Source: Oryzias latipes (Eukaryota; Chordata; Actinopteri; Beloniformes; Adrianichthyidae). From it: a DNA stretch of 64,000 nucleotides. Below the pieces are notes generated by a model that was not told the DNA's origin, did no database searches, and saw only the letters and a program-made list of their open reading frames with translations. The number at the start of each line of letters is the position of its first letter. Positions within the stretch are counted from its first letter, which is position 1. Position numbers and translations under genes: made by a program. The stretch lies in NCBI RefSeq assembly GCF_002234675.1, contig NC_019871.2, positions 14,230,331 through 14,294,330 on the forward strand, read 5' to 3'. Of the stretch, positions 42,408-55,600 are shown piece after piece.

Positions 42408-44374
42408 ACTACTACTCAAGTATGGCATTTAGAAATCTATTGGGTTTTTGTGAAGCTGTTATTCTGGAGCTAGAATAACTCTACCTATGATGAAACACAA
42501 AAACATCGTACAAAAAAAAAGAAAACTGTAAGGAGCCGTACAAAACGGTAACCTTAACTTTTAAAATGTTTCCATTAAAAGGCAAAATGATTTATTAAAA
42601 TTAAAACAGCCTAATGATAAATTGGCCAATTTAAAAAAAAAAAAATGAGAATAACAAATGGGAATAGCCGCTAAACATTTACATTTAACAATTGGAATAC
42701 GCATTGAAACAAATCTTTCTTTAAATCTAATATTTATCTCTTTATGATTAAAGTCTTTCTTCTTTACTATTTAAAAAAAAAAACAGTTTCTATGTTACAA
42801 CTTCCCATTTCCTGTTATTAAATGTTATTTTGTTTGTTAAAGAATGCTTCTAAAAATATAAAGGATTGTTTATTTTTTATCAATTTAAAGTGCCTTGCTG
42901 CATCACTGGATCCCGGCTAAAGGTTATCCCTCTTTTACGCCCAGACTCATAAATTGGTGCCTCTTTTTAAAAATAATGTCTTGTGTATTCCTCATAATAA
43001 TAAGTTCCCCTTTGCACCATCCTTCCCTCCCTTTTGGTTAAACCCATTTTCTTTCATGTCTATTTGTGTTGTTCCTCTGTTTTGGACAAAACTCTTCTTA
43101 AAAATGATTTACCTCTTTAGTAGTCTGTTTGAATTAAATAACTCTGATCACCATTTTTAGGATTTTAGATGTTCATTTCTTGATTTTTAATTGCAGCTGA
43201 ACACTTTTGAGGCATGAAAGACTCAAGAAACACAAACTATTACCTGTTACCTAAATGAGGGAATATTAATAAATGACACTATGCAGATCTTTGGAATCTA
43301 CAATGGTTTGTTTTTGTTACATTTGACCAAGTTAATGGTGTTTTTTCATGTGAGATGAACAAAAACCTATGGATCACATGAGAAGACACAATACCACCCT
43401 TTCACAACCATCTTTGCTGCTTAGTTTTGAAAGTTTACAAAGTTGCAAACCCAGATTGTGAGTGTCAGCTTCTTGAAATAAGAAATAAGACAAGATTGCC
43501 TGCAATCATTTCAAAAATTAGCTTTGAACTTGCATAACACATTCCCCTTGTGGTAACAGCAGAATCTGAACTTTTTTTTAAATTTTTACTACCCCTTGTC
43601 TTGCCTTCTAATGCAATAATGTTCACCTTTTTTAGAATCCTGAGAAAAAGCGAGCCCACAATATAGATTCCCTCACAGCCTTAATTTTTAAAATATAAAA
43701 TCTGAAAACTACTGTAGCTCAATCACATAAATTATGCATCGGTTCTTTTATAAATATTTGTGATTGTGAAATCTATGGTGAGGCATGTGGAAATAATACT
43801 AATACTATAAGACATATTCCAATGCACTGATCTTTTAAAGTGTTTAAACATATTTTCTTATTAACATTCATTCTGTAGCTCTGTAGCTCTGAATTGCAAT
43901 TAGAAAAACAGTTTTAAAAATGTATTTCTACTATCCCTCTTTGTTGTCCTGCTGAGTCACAGCTTCCTCTAAATGACCGCTTTCGCTTTCTATTTTCTGG
44001 AAATGGTCTTAGGTTTGAGCCACCAGCAGGTGTCGCTGCTGTGCCTTATATTCAGTACGTATGCAAACATGTTTTTATGTTATGGAAGGAAAGGAAAAGG
44101 ATTCCGCACCTGTTTGATGAATAACAAAATAAAGAAATGCCGCATAAATAGATAAAAAGAAAAGAAAAGAAAAACTCCGCTCACCGTTGAAATAAATGGC
44201 AAAAAAGGAGATAATTTGTTTGGTCAAGAAAAAAAAGAAAATGTAATCCCACAAAAAGAATGACTCATGTTAACTTTATTTTAAATGTGTTATGATAAAC
44301 TATATTCCTATAAATCCCACAGTGGAATTGGCCTGAGAGATATGACACTTTAAACGCGTTTTTTTTACGTCGAC
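42408..44374. other. Intergenic between hAT and gypsy elements
   Basis: AT-rich sequence. Apart from a decayed LINE-like fragment near 42.9-43.2 kb nothing is recognised. Confidence 0.5.
42885..43190 (+). repeat. Decayed L1-like LINE fragment
   Basis: Translated pieces such as APLFKNNVLCI and LFSSLFELNNSDHHFFRF resemble the region of teleost L1 ORF2 between the reverse transcriptase and the C-terminal zinc block. The frames are broken and the match is by eye, so the call is tentative. Confidence 0.35.
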
Positions 44375-44547
44375 TGAAGTGTTATTGTATCAATGAAGAC
44401 CAACAATAACTTATAGAGGGACCTCGCACTTTATTCACTTCCAACTTCTTAGCCATACATGAAGAACTAAGGCTCAGGTGAAAAGGCAAACTCTGTATCA
44501 CTCCGCGTAGGGAACTATATTCATAGTATGTGAGACATATCACAACA
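44375..44547 (-). repeat. 3' LTR of the gypsy element
   Basis: Begins TGAAGTGTTATTG and ends CACAACA on the + strand. By eye it matches the other LTR base for base. The preceding five bases are TCGAC. Confidence 0.93.
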
Positions 44548-47500
44548 TCCCCTCTGTTTAGCTCAAATCTATATCACAAACAAAATAAAGTGAATATGCT
44601 AACCCTCAGATCACTGTAACAATAACAATAGCACATTCTGTGTCATGTTAATAGAAATTAGAAACATACATTCCCATTTGTCTTGAGCATCATTTTTTTT
44701 TTTTTTACATCCGTTAGGGTCTGGAAAACAGCATAATAACAATACGAAGTAAAGAATCAACAGTTTTGATTTTTCCTCTTGTTTATAGATCAAAGTCCTT
44801 GTACCGAGATGGTTTGTTTATAACTCTACCAGATCGTGTGCAGGTCGGTGGTGGACTGTTCTGTCTTTCATAGTTTGTGGTTGTTGTGCATGGGGTTTCA
44901 GTGATGGTCTCTGCAGAGTCATTGCAATCCTCTTGATGCTGGGTTTGTTGTGGTGCCTCTGCAATTTGGTTCCTCCTTTCGTTGATCTGTATATGTGGTT
45001 TAAAGAGTTCTCTTAGGTGACTCCTGCAGCGTCTGATTTGATTTCCGTTGGGTGTTTGGACAATGTAGCTTCTTGGCTCGGTGCTCTTTTCCACTACAGT
45101 TGCTGGGTGCCACGTTCCCCTTTCTTTATTTAACACAGTCACATGTTGTCCTGGTTGGAGAGGTGGTAGCTCCTTACGACTGTTTCTGTCGTGGTGTTCT
45201 TTCATATTTGCAGTTCGTTGTTCTAGGTGCAGTCTGTGTTCTTCTTTGCCAGGATCTGTTCGACTTGGTAGCAGGGTGGTGACAGGTCTCCCAAAAATCA
45301 GTTCTGCAGGTGATGGTAGTTTACTGTCGATTGGTGTTGCTCTGATCTGTAATAGTGCCATTTGTAGATTTCCACCATATTTCAGTGTCTTCTTGACGAT
45401 GGATTTGATGTGTCGTACATGTCTCTCGATGAATCCGTTACTTTTCGGGTAGTGAGGAGAGCTGGTGATGTGTTTGACTCCCCACTCCTTTGTGAACCGT
45501 TTGAAAGCTTCTCCTGTGTATTGTGTCCCGTTGTCCGTCAGTATTTCATCTGGACGTCCAAATAATGACACATACGCTTGTATTTTTTGTGCAACTGCAT
45601 GACTTGATGTTGTGTGCATCTCATCCACCATAGGGAACTTGGAGTATCTGTCCACAGTCAATAAGTAGTGGCGACCATTCACCTCAAATAGATCTGATGC
45701 GAGTGATTGCCACGGCTTTGTTGGTACCTTATGTGGTTGAAGAGGTTCCTTTGGGTTTGCATCCTGGTATTCAATACACACTGAGCAGGATCTGCACATC
45801 TTCTCAATGTCGTCGTTCATTTTGATCCAGTATACGCTTTCTCTTGCGAGGCGACGTGTTTTCTCAATTCCTTGATGACTGGAATGCAGTTGTTTTAGAA
45901 TGCTCTCCGTCATAGAGTCGGGAATCAGCACTTGTCTGCCTTTGAATATGACTCCTGTTTCTATGCCAAGCTCATCTCTGAAGGCCCAGAAGGCACGAAG
46001 ATGTTTTGGTAAGTCCTGTATTTTTTCTGGCCATCCTTGAAGAATCACCTCCTTTAGTGCACTGAGTTTGAGATCTTTGCTTGTTTCTGCTCGAAGGGTG
46101 TTCTGTTTGTCAGGTGAGAAGTTAATTAGTGCTATGGTGTACATTTCAGGGTCTTCCGGTTCAAAAATCAGTCCGTCTATACGTTCATCCAGCTCTATTT
46201 CACTGCTGTTCTCTGGGTTGGGTAATCGACTTAGGGTGTCTGCGAGGACCATCTGTGGTCCAGGACGGTACATGACCTCGAAATTGTACCCCTGAACTTG
46301 GACTAGCATTCGTTGTAACCTTGGTGGAGCCGCGTGTAGTGGTTTTCTGCATATGGTTACAAGTGGCTTGTGATCTGTGATCACTATGAATCCTTTTCCG
46401 TACAGATATGTGTGGTATCGTTGTATTCCATAGACAATAGCAAGCATTTCTCGCTCAATGTTGCTATATCTGGACTGAGTATCTGTTAGTGTTTTGGACC
46501 CAAAAGCTATAGGTTGGTTATTTTGCACAAGGGCAACACCTAAGCCTTTCTGAGATGCACACAACATCAAGTGTTATAGTCAAGCTGGGATCGTAGTATT
46601 TCAAACATGCGTCCTCAGTGATCATTGTTTTAAGGTCATCAAAGCAATTTTGGTAGTTTGTGTCCCATACCCATGGTGTGTCGTTCTTCAGTAGTCCTCT
46701 CAGGGTGTGAGCTTTGTCTGCGAACCTTGGTATGTAGGGGGACAGGTAGGATAGCATCCCAATGAATCTGTGTAACTCATCTTTGTTTTGTGGTGTTGGC
46801 ATCTTTTGGATGTCTCTGACTTTGGCTGGGTCAGGTCGAATACCATTGGCGGTGTACTGGTTACCAAAAAATGAGATTTGGTTCTGTTTAATGTTACATT
46901 TTTCACTGTTGAACACCAAACCTGTGTTTGCAGCACGCTCCATCAGGTTGATTAGGTTCCTATCATGTTCCTCTTCATTTTTTCCATATACTGCAATGTC
47001 ATCTGCGATGCTGACCACACCTTGCAATCCTTCCAGGATCTGGTCCATCTTTGCCTGAAAGATATCCTGAGACACACTGAGTCCAAATGGTAGACGCTTC
47101 CAGCAGTACCTGCCAAATGGAGTGCGAAATGTTGTTAACAGTTGTGAATCTTCATCCAAATGTATAGACCAGTATCCTGCCTTAGCGTCAAGCTTGCTAA
47201 ATACTTTTGCGTTTGCAAATCTTGGATTTAATTCCTCAACTGTTGGAATCCTGTGCGGGCATCTTTTTAAACTGTCGTTTAGTTTTTTAGGGTCTAGACA
47301 TATCCGTAGACTACCATCTTTCTTGGTACTGTATGCTAGACTGGAGCACCAATCTGTGTGCACTTCCACTTTGCAGATCACATCCTGTTCCACAAGATTA
47401 TCGAGTTCTTTTTTGAGCTTGTCTTTTATGTGAATACTGCATTTGCGTGGTGGGTCTTGAAATGGTTCAGCACCCTCTTTTAGCAGGAGTTTTGCAGTCC

Positions 47501-49114
47501 CACTGAAGTTACCAAGCTTATCAAACTGGTTTGCATAAGCCTTCTTTAAATCTTCTATGGTGTTTATGTGGAGCAATGGATTGGCTTTTTTAGGTTTTGT
47601 TGTGGTCTGGCTCTTGTTTTCTTTGTTAGCTGCTTTGCTGACATTAGCAATAGAGTCCACGTTCACAGTTACCAGGTTGAGTGCTTCGCATGTGGGCAGT
47701 CCAACTATTGCTGGACCTGGTACATCCACAACATAAAACATGGCGTTAATCCACTCTGAGTGCTTCCATTGACATGGGATGTTTATTTTCCCATAGCATC
47801 GGATCCTGTGTCCGCTGTAGGCTGACAGTTTTGCATGGCTCTTTTGGAGTCTGTTCATCGCCTGTCTGTTTCTGCCGTACATTTGTCTGTATGTACGCAG
47901 TGGCAAGGTATTCCCTGATGCACCTGTGTCAATTTTTAAACGAAGTGTGTGTTTCTGGCCAGGTACGTCAGGTGGTTTTATATTTAGGATTGTATAAGCC
48001 TCTTCTCTTGGCATTTTTGCATCAATGCTGTGCATACATTTTTCGCTGACCGTGACAGAGTGAAACTCTCTTTGATATGGGTCATCTTCACTTGAGTCTG
48101 TGGTTTGTATGGCATCTATTTTTCCTTTGTTTGGCTTTTTACGGTCATTCTTGTATGACTGGCTCAGATAACTTTTTTTGTGGTATCTGCCCATTGACTG
48201 TGGTTGAGATTTATCTCGCCAGTGTTGGTTGGTATATTCTGTTTTTTTCTGTTGCTTTCTGTTTCTGCAGCATTTAGCCCAGTGTCCTGTGTATCCACAT
48301 AGGTGACATATATCATTAAAAGCAGGACATTGTCGTGGCTTATGATCTGATCCACATCTTTGGCACAGCCTTCCCCTTCCTTTAATAATAGCATCCACTC
48401 TTTCCTTTTGCTCTGTTTTGCATACCTCAAGTTGGTGAAGTTGGAGATTTCCTGCTGTGAGAGCTTCATGTTTTCGTCCTTCAGTCAGGACTTCGGCCAG
48501 AGAACACCCTTGAGGCTTGCTGTAGAGCTCATTTCTGAAAGCTTCATGCGGCGTGCTGGCTATGATCAGCTCAATCAGGCGTTCATGGAGTTCTTCATCT
48601 GTGAATTGACATTTTAGTGCAAGAGTTCTTGCTCTGTTTATAAAATCATCAATACTCTCGCCTGCTTTCTGTCTATATTGCATAAGATGCAGTCTGTGAA
48701 TTCTGAAGTTGACATCCAACTTTAATTGTCCTTCAAAAAACTTCCACAGATTTGCCGGGACTTGTTTTTCAGCCGGACTTAGTCCGCTAGCATTTAGCCT
48801 CTTTAGCCCCTCATCTCCGATGCCTCGGCATATTTTCCTGGCTTGTTTTACTTCATCTGAGATCTCCTCATCCTCTAGGTACAGGCACATTTTTTGCTTG
48901 AACAATGAAATTGCCTCACCCAGGTCCGGGTCGGACCAGTTCATAGTAGGAAGATGCGACGCCATCTCGAACCAACAGGCTACATGTGCAGTTAGCTAGC
49001 AGCAGCACGTCACTTATCCACGGACAAGTTGTCGCTTCGGTTCGCGTCGGGGAAATTCTTCTCCTCTCTCGTCTTTTTTTTTTTTTTTTCAATCTCTGTT
49101 TTCCGCTGCCACCA

Positions 49115-49287
49115 TGAAGTGTTATTGTATCAATGAAGACCAACAATAACTTATAGAGGGACCTCGCACTTTATTCACTTCCAACTTCTTAGCCATACAT
49201 GAAGAACTAAGGCTCAGGTGAAAAGGCAAACTCTGTATCACTCCGCGTAGGGAACTATATTCATAGTATGTGAGACATATCACAACA
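49115..49287 (-). repeat. 5' LTR of the gypsy element
   Basis: Second copy of the 173-base LTR, followed directly by TCGAC. It lies about 200 bases upstream of the relb kB sites, with transcription expected to run away from relb. Confidence 0.93.
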
Positions 49288-49489
49288 TCGACCGCAAACG
49301 TTTTTGTTCTCCTCGATAGATTCTGCAAAATATTTTTGCTTATGAATAAGCTTTGAAAAAATCTGACTTCCTTATAAAGTGTTATGAAAGGAAAGTTGTC
49401 TCAGGTCAAGTATTTTCGTCCTTTAATGGGGCACAAATGTATATTTGCATATGTAAATTATACAGATTGGCACGACCCTCAAGTCCCGT

Positions 49490-49499
49490 GGGAGTTTCC
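49490..49499 (+). promoter_or_regulatory. NF-kB site 1 in relb promoter
   Basis: GGGAGTTTCC fits the kB consensus GGGRNWYYCC and lies 126 bases before the relb ATG. Mammalian RELB promoters carry paired kB sites used for induction by RelA; position and pairing here are consistent with that. Confidence 0.65.
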
Positions 49500-49511
49500 C
49501 CTCTCAGAGGG

Positions 49512-49519
49512 TGACGTAA
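49512..49519 (+). promoter_or_regulatory. CRE/ATF-like site in relb promoter
   Basis: TGACGTAA, a one-base variant of the palindromic CRE, sits between the two kB sites, a common layout in inducible immune promoters. Confidence 0.5.
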
Positions 49520-49526
49520 CATCTTC

Positions 49527-49536
49527 GGGGATTTCC
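49527..49536 (+). promoter_or_regulatory. NF-kB site 2 in relb promoter
   Basis: GGGGATTTCC is a full match to the kB consensus, 80 bases before the relb ATG and 28 bases after site 1. Confidence 0.7.
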
Positions 49537-49550
49537 GCTCTTGGAAGCAG

Positions 49551-49555
49551 CCAAT
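49551..49555 (+). promoter_or_regulatory. CCAAT box in relb promoter
   Basis: AGCCAATCA, a good NF-Y type CCAAT box, lies just downstream of the second kB site. It supports transcription starting after it and use of the ATG at 49616. Confidence 0.5.
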
Positions 49556-49615
49556 CATAGCGGTTTAAGTCCCACCAAGCAAAAGCAAACTTCCACTCGT
49601 GTCATCATTCCACTT

Positions 49616-52600
49616 ATGGGTTCAAGACGTTTGGTGTCTAACATCGACAGTCCAACTCACCGTACGGACGGAGTCTTACTGCGGCAATCTCGCTCGAAGA
49701 AGTCAGATTCCTCACATGCCATGAAAGATACGGATTATTTCAACGGGGCCTCCGGTAGGTTTCCATTCTCTCTCCGAGAGTTTTGACTTTATCGTTTGAC
49801 CTGACATGCTCCTCCTCACACCTATTTGTTCTAGCGGAGGAGCCATCACCCAATCCTGGTAACCCCGCTGTCCTGAGCGGCTCTCACAGCCACTTTCCCC
49901 CCTCCAGCCGGGATTTAGGTGAGTTCTGCTAGCTTTAGCTTCCCACTGAAAATGGCTAACACTGACAGGGCCTCCTGTGGGCTCGCGCGCCCTTCCCTAT
50001 TTTGTCTCAAAATATGCTGCAACATGTTTTTTAAAGTCAAGGTGACCTTTCTCTTGAATGTTAAAACCTTATTTTTTTCTTCTTCTTTTTTTCAAAAACT
50101 TTTTTAGTCATTCCAAGAGACAATTCAAGTAGTGTAAATAAATCAGAATTATTATTCAACTACCTAATGTTGCACAATCTATTGATTATTTTGATGGCGA
50201 ATTTTTTTAGTTAAGGCAAATACATCCAGGTTAGCTATTATTTAATATTTACTTAAAGCGGCTTTGTTGTTTCTCCCGATAACTGCACGCTGTTTACAAT
50301 AGTTGTTTACGTTTGTACAGCACAGCAGGGGGGTATTCCAGAAAGCAGGTTATGTGAGTTACCACGGTAAGTTTGAGGCTAAGGAAGTGTATAACCACTG
50401 CTTTCAGTTCCAAAAACAGAGGTATGTTTCAGGGGATGCTTAGTTCCCATAGCAACTCATGCTCTGAACATAACCTGGTCTGGATCAGGTTTAGTTGAAG
50501 GTTAGTTTGTTTTCAGACAGGTGAAGCAGCATAGCGTGTCCATTTGAACTGAAGATAATTTAGAGCAGGAGTGTCAAACTCATTTTCACCGAGGGCCACA
50601 TCAGCATAGCGGCTGTCCTCAAAGGGCCAGATACAACTTGTACCTCTAACTACTCCTTAATGTTAAATAACTCATTATTTATTATAACTTTTTAAAGTGA
50701 CAATTACGGTTGCATAGAAAACACATGTTTGCTTCTCACTCCAACATGAATCCTTTTAAATTTTGTCTGCTTATTAAAACCCACATAACGCCATTAATGA
50801 AGGATCAAACTGTCCAAGGGAATAAAGAAAAATAACATAAAAATGAGCTAGAAAGAAAATGTATTACACTTGTAACATTTTGTCTGCATAAAGACATAAG
50901 ACCTGCAAACATTGAATAATTACAGCAACTACACATAAATAATATGTAATCAACTAAGGAAATTTTTTATTTTATTTTAAGAAATTAAAAAACTTATGTT
51001 CTCGCGGGCCACATTTGGCCCCCGGGCCTTGAGTTTGACATATGTGATTTAGTGGATGAAGAAGCTCAGATAATACTTTTTCCACCGTGAGAGGGTGATA
51101 AGACCACATATCGATGTTGCAGAGATAAACTTTTTTACATTAATCTAACTTTATTATTTGCTTCAGTTAAGATTTATCATTTTTTTTAATTCAGTCAACT
51201 TAAAACCAACACGTAGTTATCAGACATTTATTTTTTACTCTCATTCAAATTAATTCAATTAAGTAAGTGTAACGTAGGTGCTGCTGTTAGATCGTCAGTG
51301 CAAGGAATTGTGGGATACCACTCCCTTTGCCTGTCTGGACGGATTTGGGTACAAGTGTAGGTTTTTGTCTAAATATGATTAGTTGTAGCTGTTTTACTGT
51401 GTTTTGCCGAGTTATTTTGCCCTGTTATGTCTAATTCTTTCTGCACCATCAGTGAGAGGGAAGGAGAGGATGATGAGTTTATTTAGCACCCCTAGTGCAA
51501 AAGTATAGTACAATAACTGAAGTAACAGTCAGTCATGATAATTAAATGTGTGGTGTATGTATTGTAAATCCACACTGTATCATTTATTTTAATTTTATAA
51601 AAATGAGAAAATCTCTTACTTAAACATATGAAAGTTCAAGAAGTACAATAAATGAATATGAAAACATTTAATTGAATTGAAGTAATATAACATTTAGTTA
51701 GATAAATATGTAAATTTGAGTTGTAAAAAAAATATTGAGTTGGATAGACGTAAGAAATCAGGTTGAATAAATTTAACTCTATTACTTGTTACCAATTGAA
51801 TTAATTCATTTAAGTTTTTTAAGTTGTGTATTTATATACATCACAATATAATTGGAAATAAGATGATAAACTTGTGCGTTTACTTTGTCCGTTATTTTTT
51901 CCAAGCAGAAACTCTTTCTTTTGCTGATGATGCAGCCGTATTATGTTTTCGATGGTCTTATAATCTTAACACGCCGTCATTAAAATCTCAGACTCAGTTT
52001 CACTAAAGTATAGCGCTCTCTTTTTTTCTCCACGCGTTTCCATGGTGACTCCGGAAATGGGCGATCCATTGAGAATCTCTTTATGTATTTGACGTGCATG
52101 TGCATTAACCCAGGGATACCAAGTCGAGCGTAATTAGGCTTACTCATATCTGGTCTTTTGGAACCGACATACCCAGAGTCAGCAAGTTCAGGTGGATTTC
52201 AGCCAGAGTTCAGGATTAAAGTCAGGGTAGTTTAAACATGCTTTCTGGAATACCCCCCAGGAAACCACGTTTTTGTCAGGCAGAACTGACCTCAACCATC
52301 CGTTTAGATCACAGTGCAGGTGTGACAAACAACTGGAAAACAACAAAACTATTTACCTGTCATATAATAGAAAAAAAAACAATTAGATCAGGATAAGACT
52401 AAAACCTGACATCCTTCCTTTTAGGTGGGTTTGCAGACTGTAAAAATGCTTAGAAATCTCTTTTACTGCCTTGTTTCAGTTTATTGCAGTATTTAGTCTT
52501 TTAATCAGGATTTAATTGTCTTTGAAAGTAGATCTCATTGAAGAATACATCAAGGAGCATAAAGAAACACAGAGGGACTCCCTTCCTGGTCCACCTCCTC

Positions 52601-55600
52601 CTCCTCAGGACCTCCACAGCCAGACCGTCCCCAGCCAGAGCCCCAGGAGCGTTCGGCAAAGCGCCAGATCTAATCCTGTTCTGGTGGCGAGAGGCGCCAC
52701 GTGCAAGGTAAGCGTGTATGAGTTGTTTTTAGCTGTGTTGTATGCACCGCTTGCATCAGTTTGTGTTGGTATGATGTGGTTTTCTGCAGTTTTCAGGTTA
52801 GAGGACAGGAGTTCAGTTTAGGTCAGGGTTTTGTATTCATCCAGGGTCTGAAAGTTCACTTCAGGTAAAAAAACAAACAAAAAAAAACAAAGAAAAGGAC
52901 AAAACTAAAATATTTACAGAGCTGCTTTGAGTTTTCATATTTTAAATTGGTGATCAGGAGTCCTCACTATTATATTTATTGTAAATTAAACATCTTTTGA
53001 AGCTTTTTTTTCTTTCTCTTGAAGTTTATTGCACAGTGCTTATCACAGATATTTTGGATAAATGTGTTTGTTCAGCCACATAAACCGTATGAGGGGAGGA
53101 TTTAAACCCAGACTTGCACAGGGAGAACATGCAGCTCAGAAAATGCCCATGTGGGATTGGAACCAGGAACTTGTTTGCTGTGAGGCAACATTGCTAACCG
53201 CAATACCATCTTGCAGCCTTCGATGCATGAAAAGCGTTGAGGGTTATTTAGTTTGACCTACTTCCTGCACACATCACCAGCTATTCATGGGCTTGGTTCA
53301 GCTTTTCTAGAGCAACCAGGGAAGCTGATGAGTTTTCTCACATGAAAGGAGCTCTGAATGCTGTTTTTGAAAGCGTGGTTGTGCACTCTGGTCATGTTTT
53401 GTCTTGGTTGCTATGCAGCCTGCAGGCGGTTGCTTGTTTTGCTGCATCCGGGCATCTCCACAGGTCAGACAGTTTGGTAGGAGACTCGTGGTTCACAACC
53501 AGCGAGGAGATCAGAGAGGTTGTAATCTGATAGGAGCGCTGCAATGCTTTCTCCTGCTCAGACATGCGACGGTAAAAAGCAGAAGACTGTCCTTGCTCTG
53601 CCATGTTTCTTTGTTATTGCAGGACATGTAGAAGTCTTTGGGACACACCCCCCTGTGAGTTTTCTTTGCGGGAAGAGGTCGGGGGGAGGCAGAAGGGCGT
53701 CTTGTAAAGGAGTGTAATTTGAATCCTGCTTTCGATTTGCTGTCCCTGAATGTTTACTAGCCAAACCCACTGGAGGTTAAAGGTCACATTTTTTCCGCCC
53801 CTAGTCTATTCTGCCATTGGTGCATCAATGTTAGGTTGAGCCGACTTCCTGTTTCACGTTCGCTTGCTCGGTCTGCCAGGCCTTTGTTTGGGATTGACGT
53901 TTTATGGTGGGCCGGTACGTCCATGTTTATGCGACAGACATCGGTAGTTCAACCGGATCTTTGGACAGATGATCCCGTATCAGGACGTCACCTGGAATTC
54001 TGGATTTAAGCTTTTGTAATCCCACGGGCGGAGTAAGGCAGCTGACAAAGGGGTCTGCTTCTGGATCTGTCTTCCCGGCAGGTTTGCTCAACTTTCTGTC
54101 TCTGGATCCCCACTTAGAAAAGAATAAAACAAGTTCCAGGTAAACGTAATTTATTCTTGGCAGGTTCTTTGCAGCTGGGGGCTCAAAAGTGTGTAGCACA
54201 AAAATCAGCAAGGGAGTCCCCAGACTTTCTTTGCTGCTTTTGCTTTCTCTCTCCTTCTCTCCGAAGTGTTTGAGGGAGCGGAAAAGCTTGGTGGTCTGTG
54301 GTTTAACGGAAAAAATAAGACATCAAGTGCAGCGGAGGAGCACATGGTGAAAGGCTGTGTGGTGATAGGAAGCACATGTATGAAGGGAAAACAAAGCCGT
54401 GAGGCTCTTGTGATGGTTTCACTTCGCTGTTGTCTTTTAAATTGCTGAGGAAACCTCAGCAATTTAGTGTATTTTCTAGAAAATAACCTTTGAGGACTGA
54501 AGTTGTATTGAAATACTTTTAAAAACAACCCAGAAGCTCTCCAGCATTTTCCTGTGAAGTCGCATTGCGTGATCATTGCAGATGGGGTGGTTCCTGTTTC
54601 AAAAGTTCGTTAATAGCTGTGGTCATTAAATTACTTTAGCAAATGTCCACAGAACAAAAAAAACATTCAATAACAAATGAAATGTTTTTGCCATTTTTCT
54701 CCCCCTGCTCATCCTCTCACCTTATCTAAAGCTGTTTAAATGTTTTGACTTGCAAATATAGTTTGGTCCTAAATGGAAACTTTAACCAAAACCATTCAGT
54801 GCACTTGAATCAGAACATTGTATCAGTTTTTACTTCGAATTTACACTATATTGTGTTAATTTTAATGTTATTTAGGGGAATCAACAGATTGAAAATCCCC
54901 TTAATGTGTCTTCCTGTATTTTTATTTTTCTATGTTTCACTCCTATAATTGACACAGAAGAAAGTTATATTTATCTTGTAATTTATTGATTCTGTCAAGC
55001 TCAGCATTCTGTTTAATTCCTGTTTTCCTCCTGAAGTGATTAAATAGGGCGGTGAGCTGCAAAGTGTTGCAGGAATTTGTACGGTAATTTTTGGCTAAAA
55101 TGTGAGGAAATAGGAAATCAATATAAGAGAAGGTTGTGATGGTAACATATTGGAGTTGCTGTTTACAGTGGTTGTGTTTGGGAATGTTCTCCACAGCCAA
55201 ACATCCACCAGCTGCAGATGACAGCAGATCCGTCCAGAGAGATGACATCCCCTCGTTCTTCGCGGGTCACCTCGCCGCCGTATCCGAGCGCCACCTCCTC
55301 CCAGAACACGAGCGGCACCGACTTGCTGGAGCAGATACTAGAAAAGCCCAGGCTGGTGGTGGTGGAGGAGCCCAAAGACAGAGGGATGCGCTTTCGCTAC
55401 GAGTGTGAGGGTCGCTCGGCTGGCAGCATCCTGGGGGCGTCCAGCACCGATAATCACAAAACTCAGCCCGCCATCGAGGTGCGTTTGCTTTCCATTTTGG
55501 ACTGCGGGGGGTTTACAAGCTGTCAGAGGCGGTTAGGGAAGATCTAACCACAACTGAAGGTGTCTGATACGTACCCCTGTGCAGACGGGTGGGGCCTGAA

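Larger units (their letters stand above)
44375..49287 (-). mobile_element. Ty3/gypsy LTR retrotransposon, near-whole
   Basis: A 4913-base element with 173-base LTRs at both ends, bounded by the 5-base target duplication TCGAC. It reads on the minus strand, so its 5' LTR is the right-hand one. A primer-binding-site-like TGG follows the 5' LTR and a purine-rich AGAGGGGA precedes the 3' LTR. The coding region (about 44783-48965) has gag with CCHC knuckles, protease, reverse transcriptase, RNase H and integrase in the Ty3/gypsy order. The short LTRs and protein style suggest a Mag/K02A2.6-like lineage. The two LTRs look identical, so it is a very recent insertion. It looks almost whole, with about one apparent break in the coding region. 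Confidence 0.93.
50328..52257 (+). mobile_element. 1.9-kb inverted-end DNA element with nested insertions
   Basis: The ends are perfect inverted repeats of 20 bases (GGGGGGTATTCCAGAAAGCA, and its complement at 52237-52256 or so). The GGGTATTCCAGAAAGC end is common to teleost Harbinger-like MITEs, but the expected 3-base target duplication is not evident, so the superfamily is open. No transposase frame remains. A hAT-type MITE (50566-51046) and probably an AT-rich MITE (51196-51826) sit inside it. Confidence 0.55.
49919..52528 (+). other. relb intron 2
   Basis: A 2.6-kb intron mostly made of nested non-autonomous DNA transposons (50328-52257). Confidence 0.7.

Noticed and set aside
45052-48999. 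Plus-strand open frames across the gypsy element
   Set aside because: Antisense shadows of the element's own coding region.
49541-49615. In-frame extension upstream of the relb ATG
   Set aside because: It begins with TTG and overlaps the CCAAT box just after a kB site, so it is probably promoter or leader, not coding.
53640-54240. GC-richer stretch in relb intron 3 with minus-strand frames and an AATAAA-like string
   Set aside because: No inverted or direct end repeats and no recognisable protein were found.
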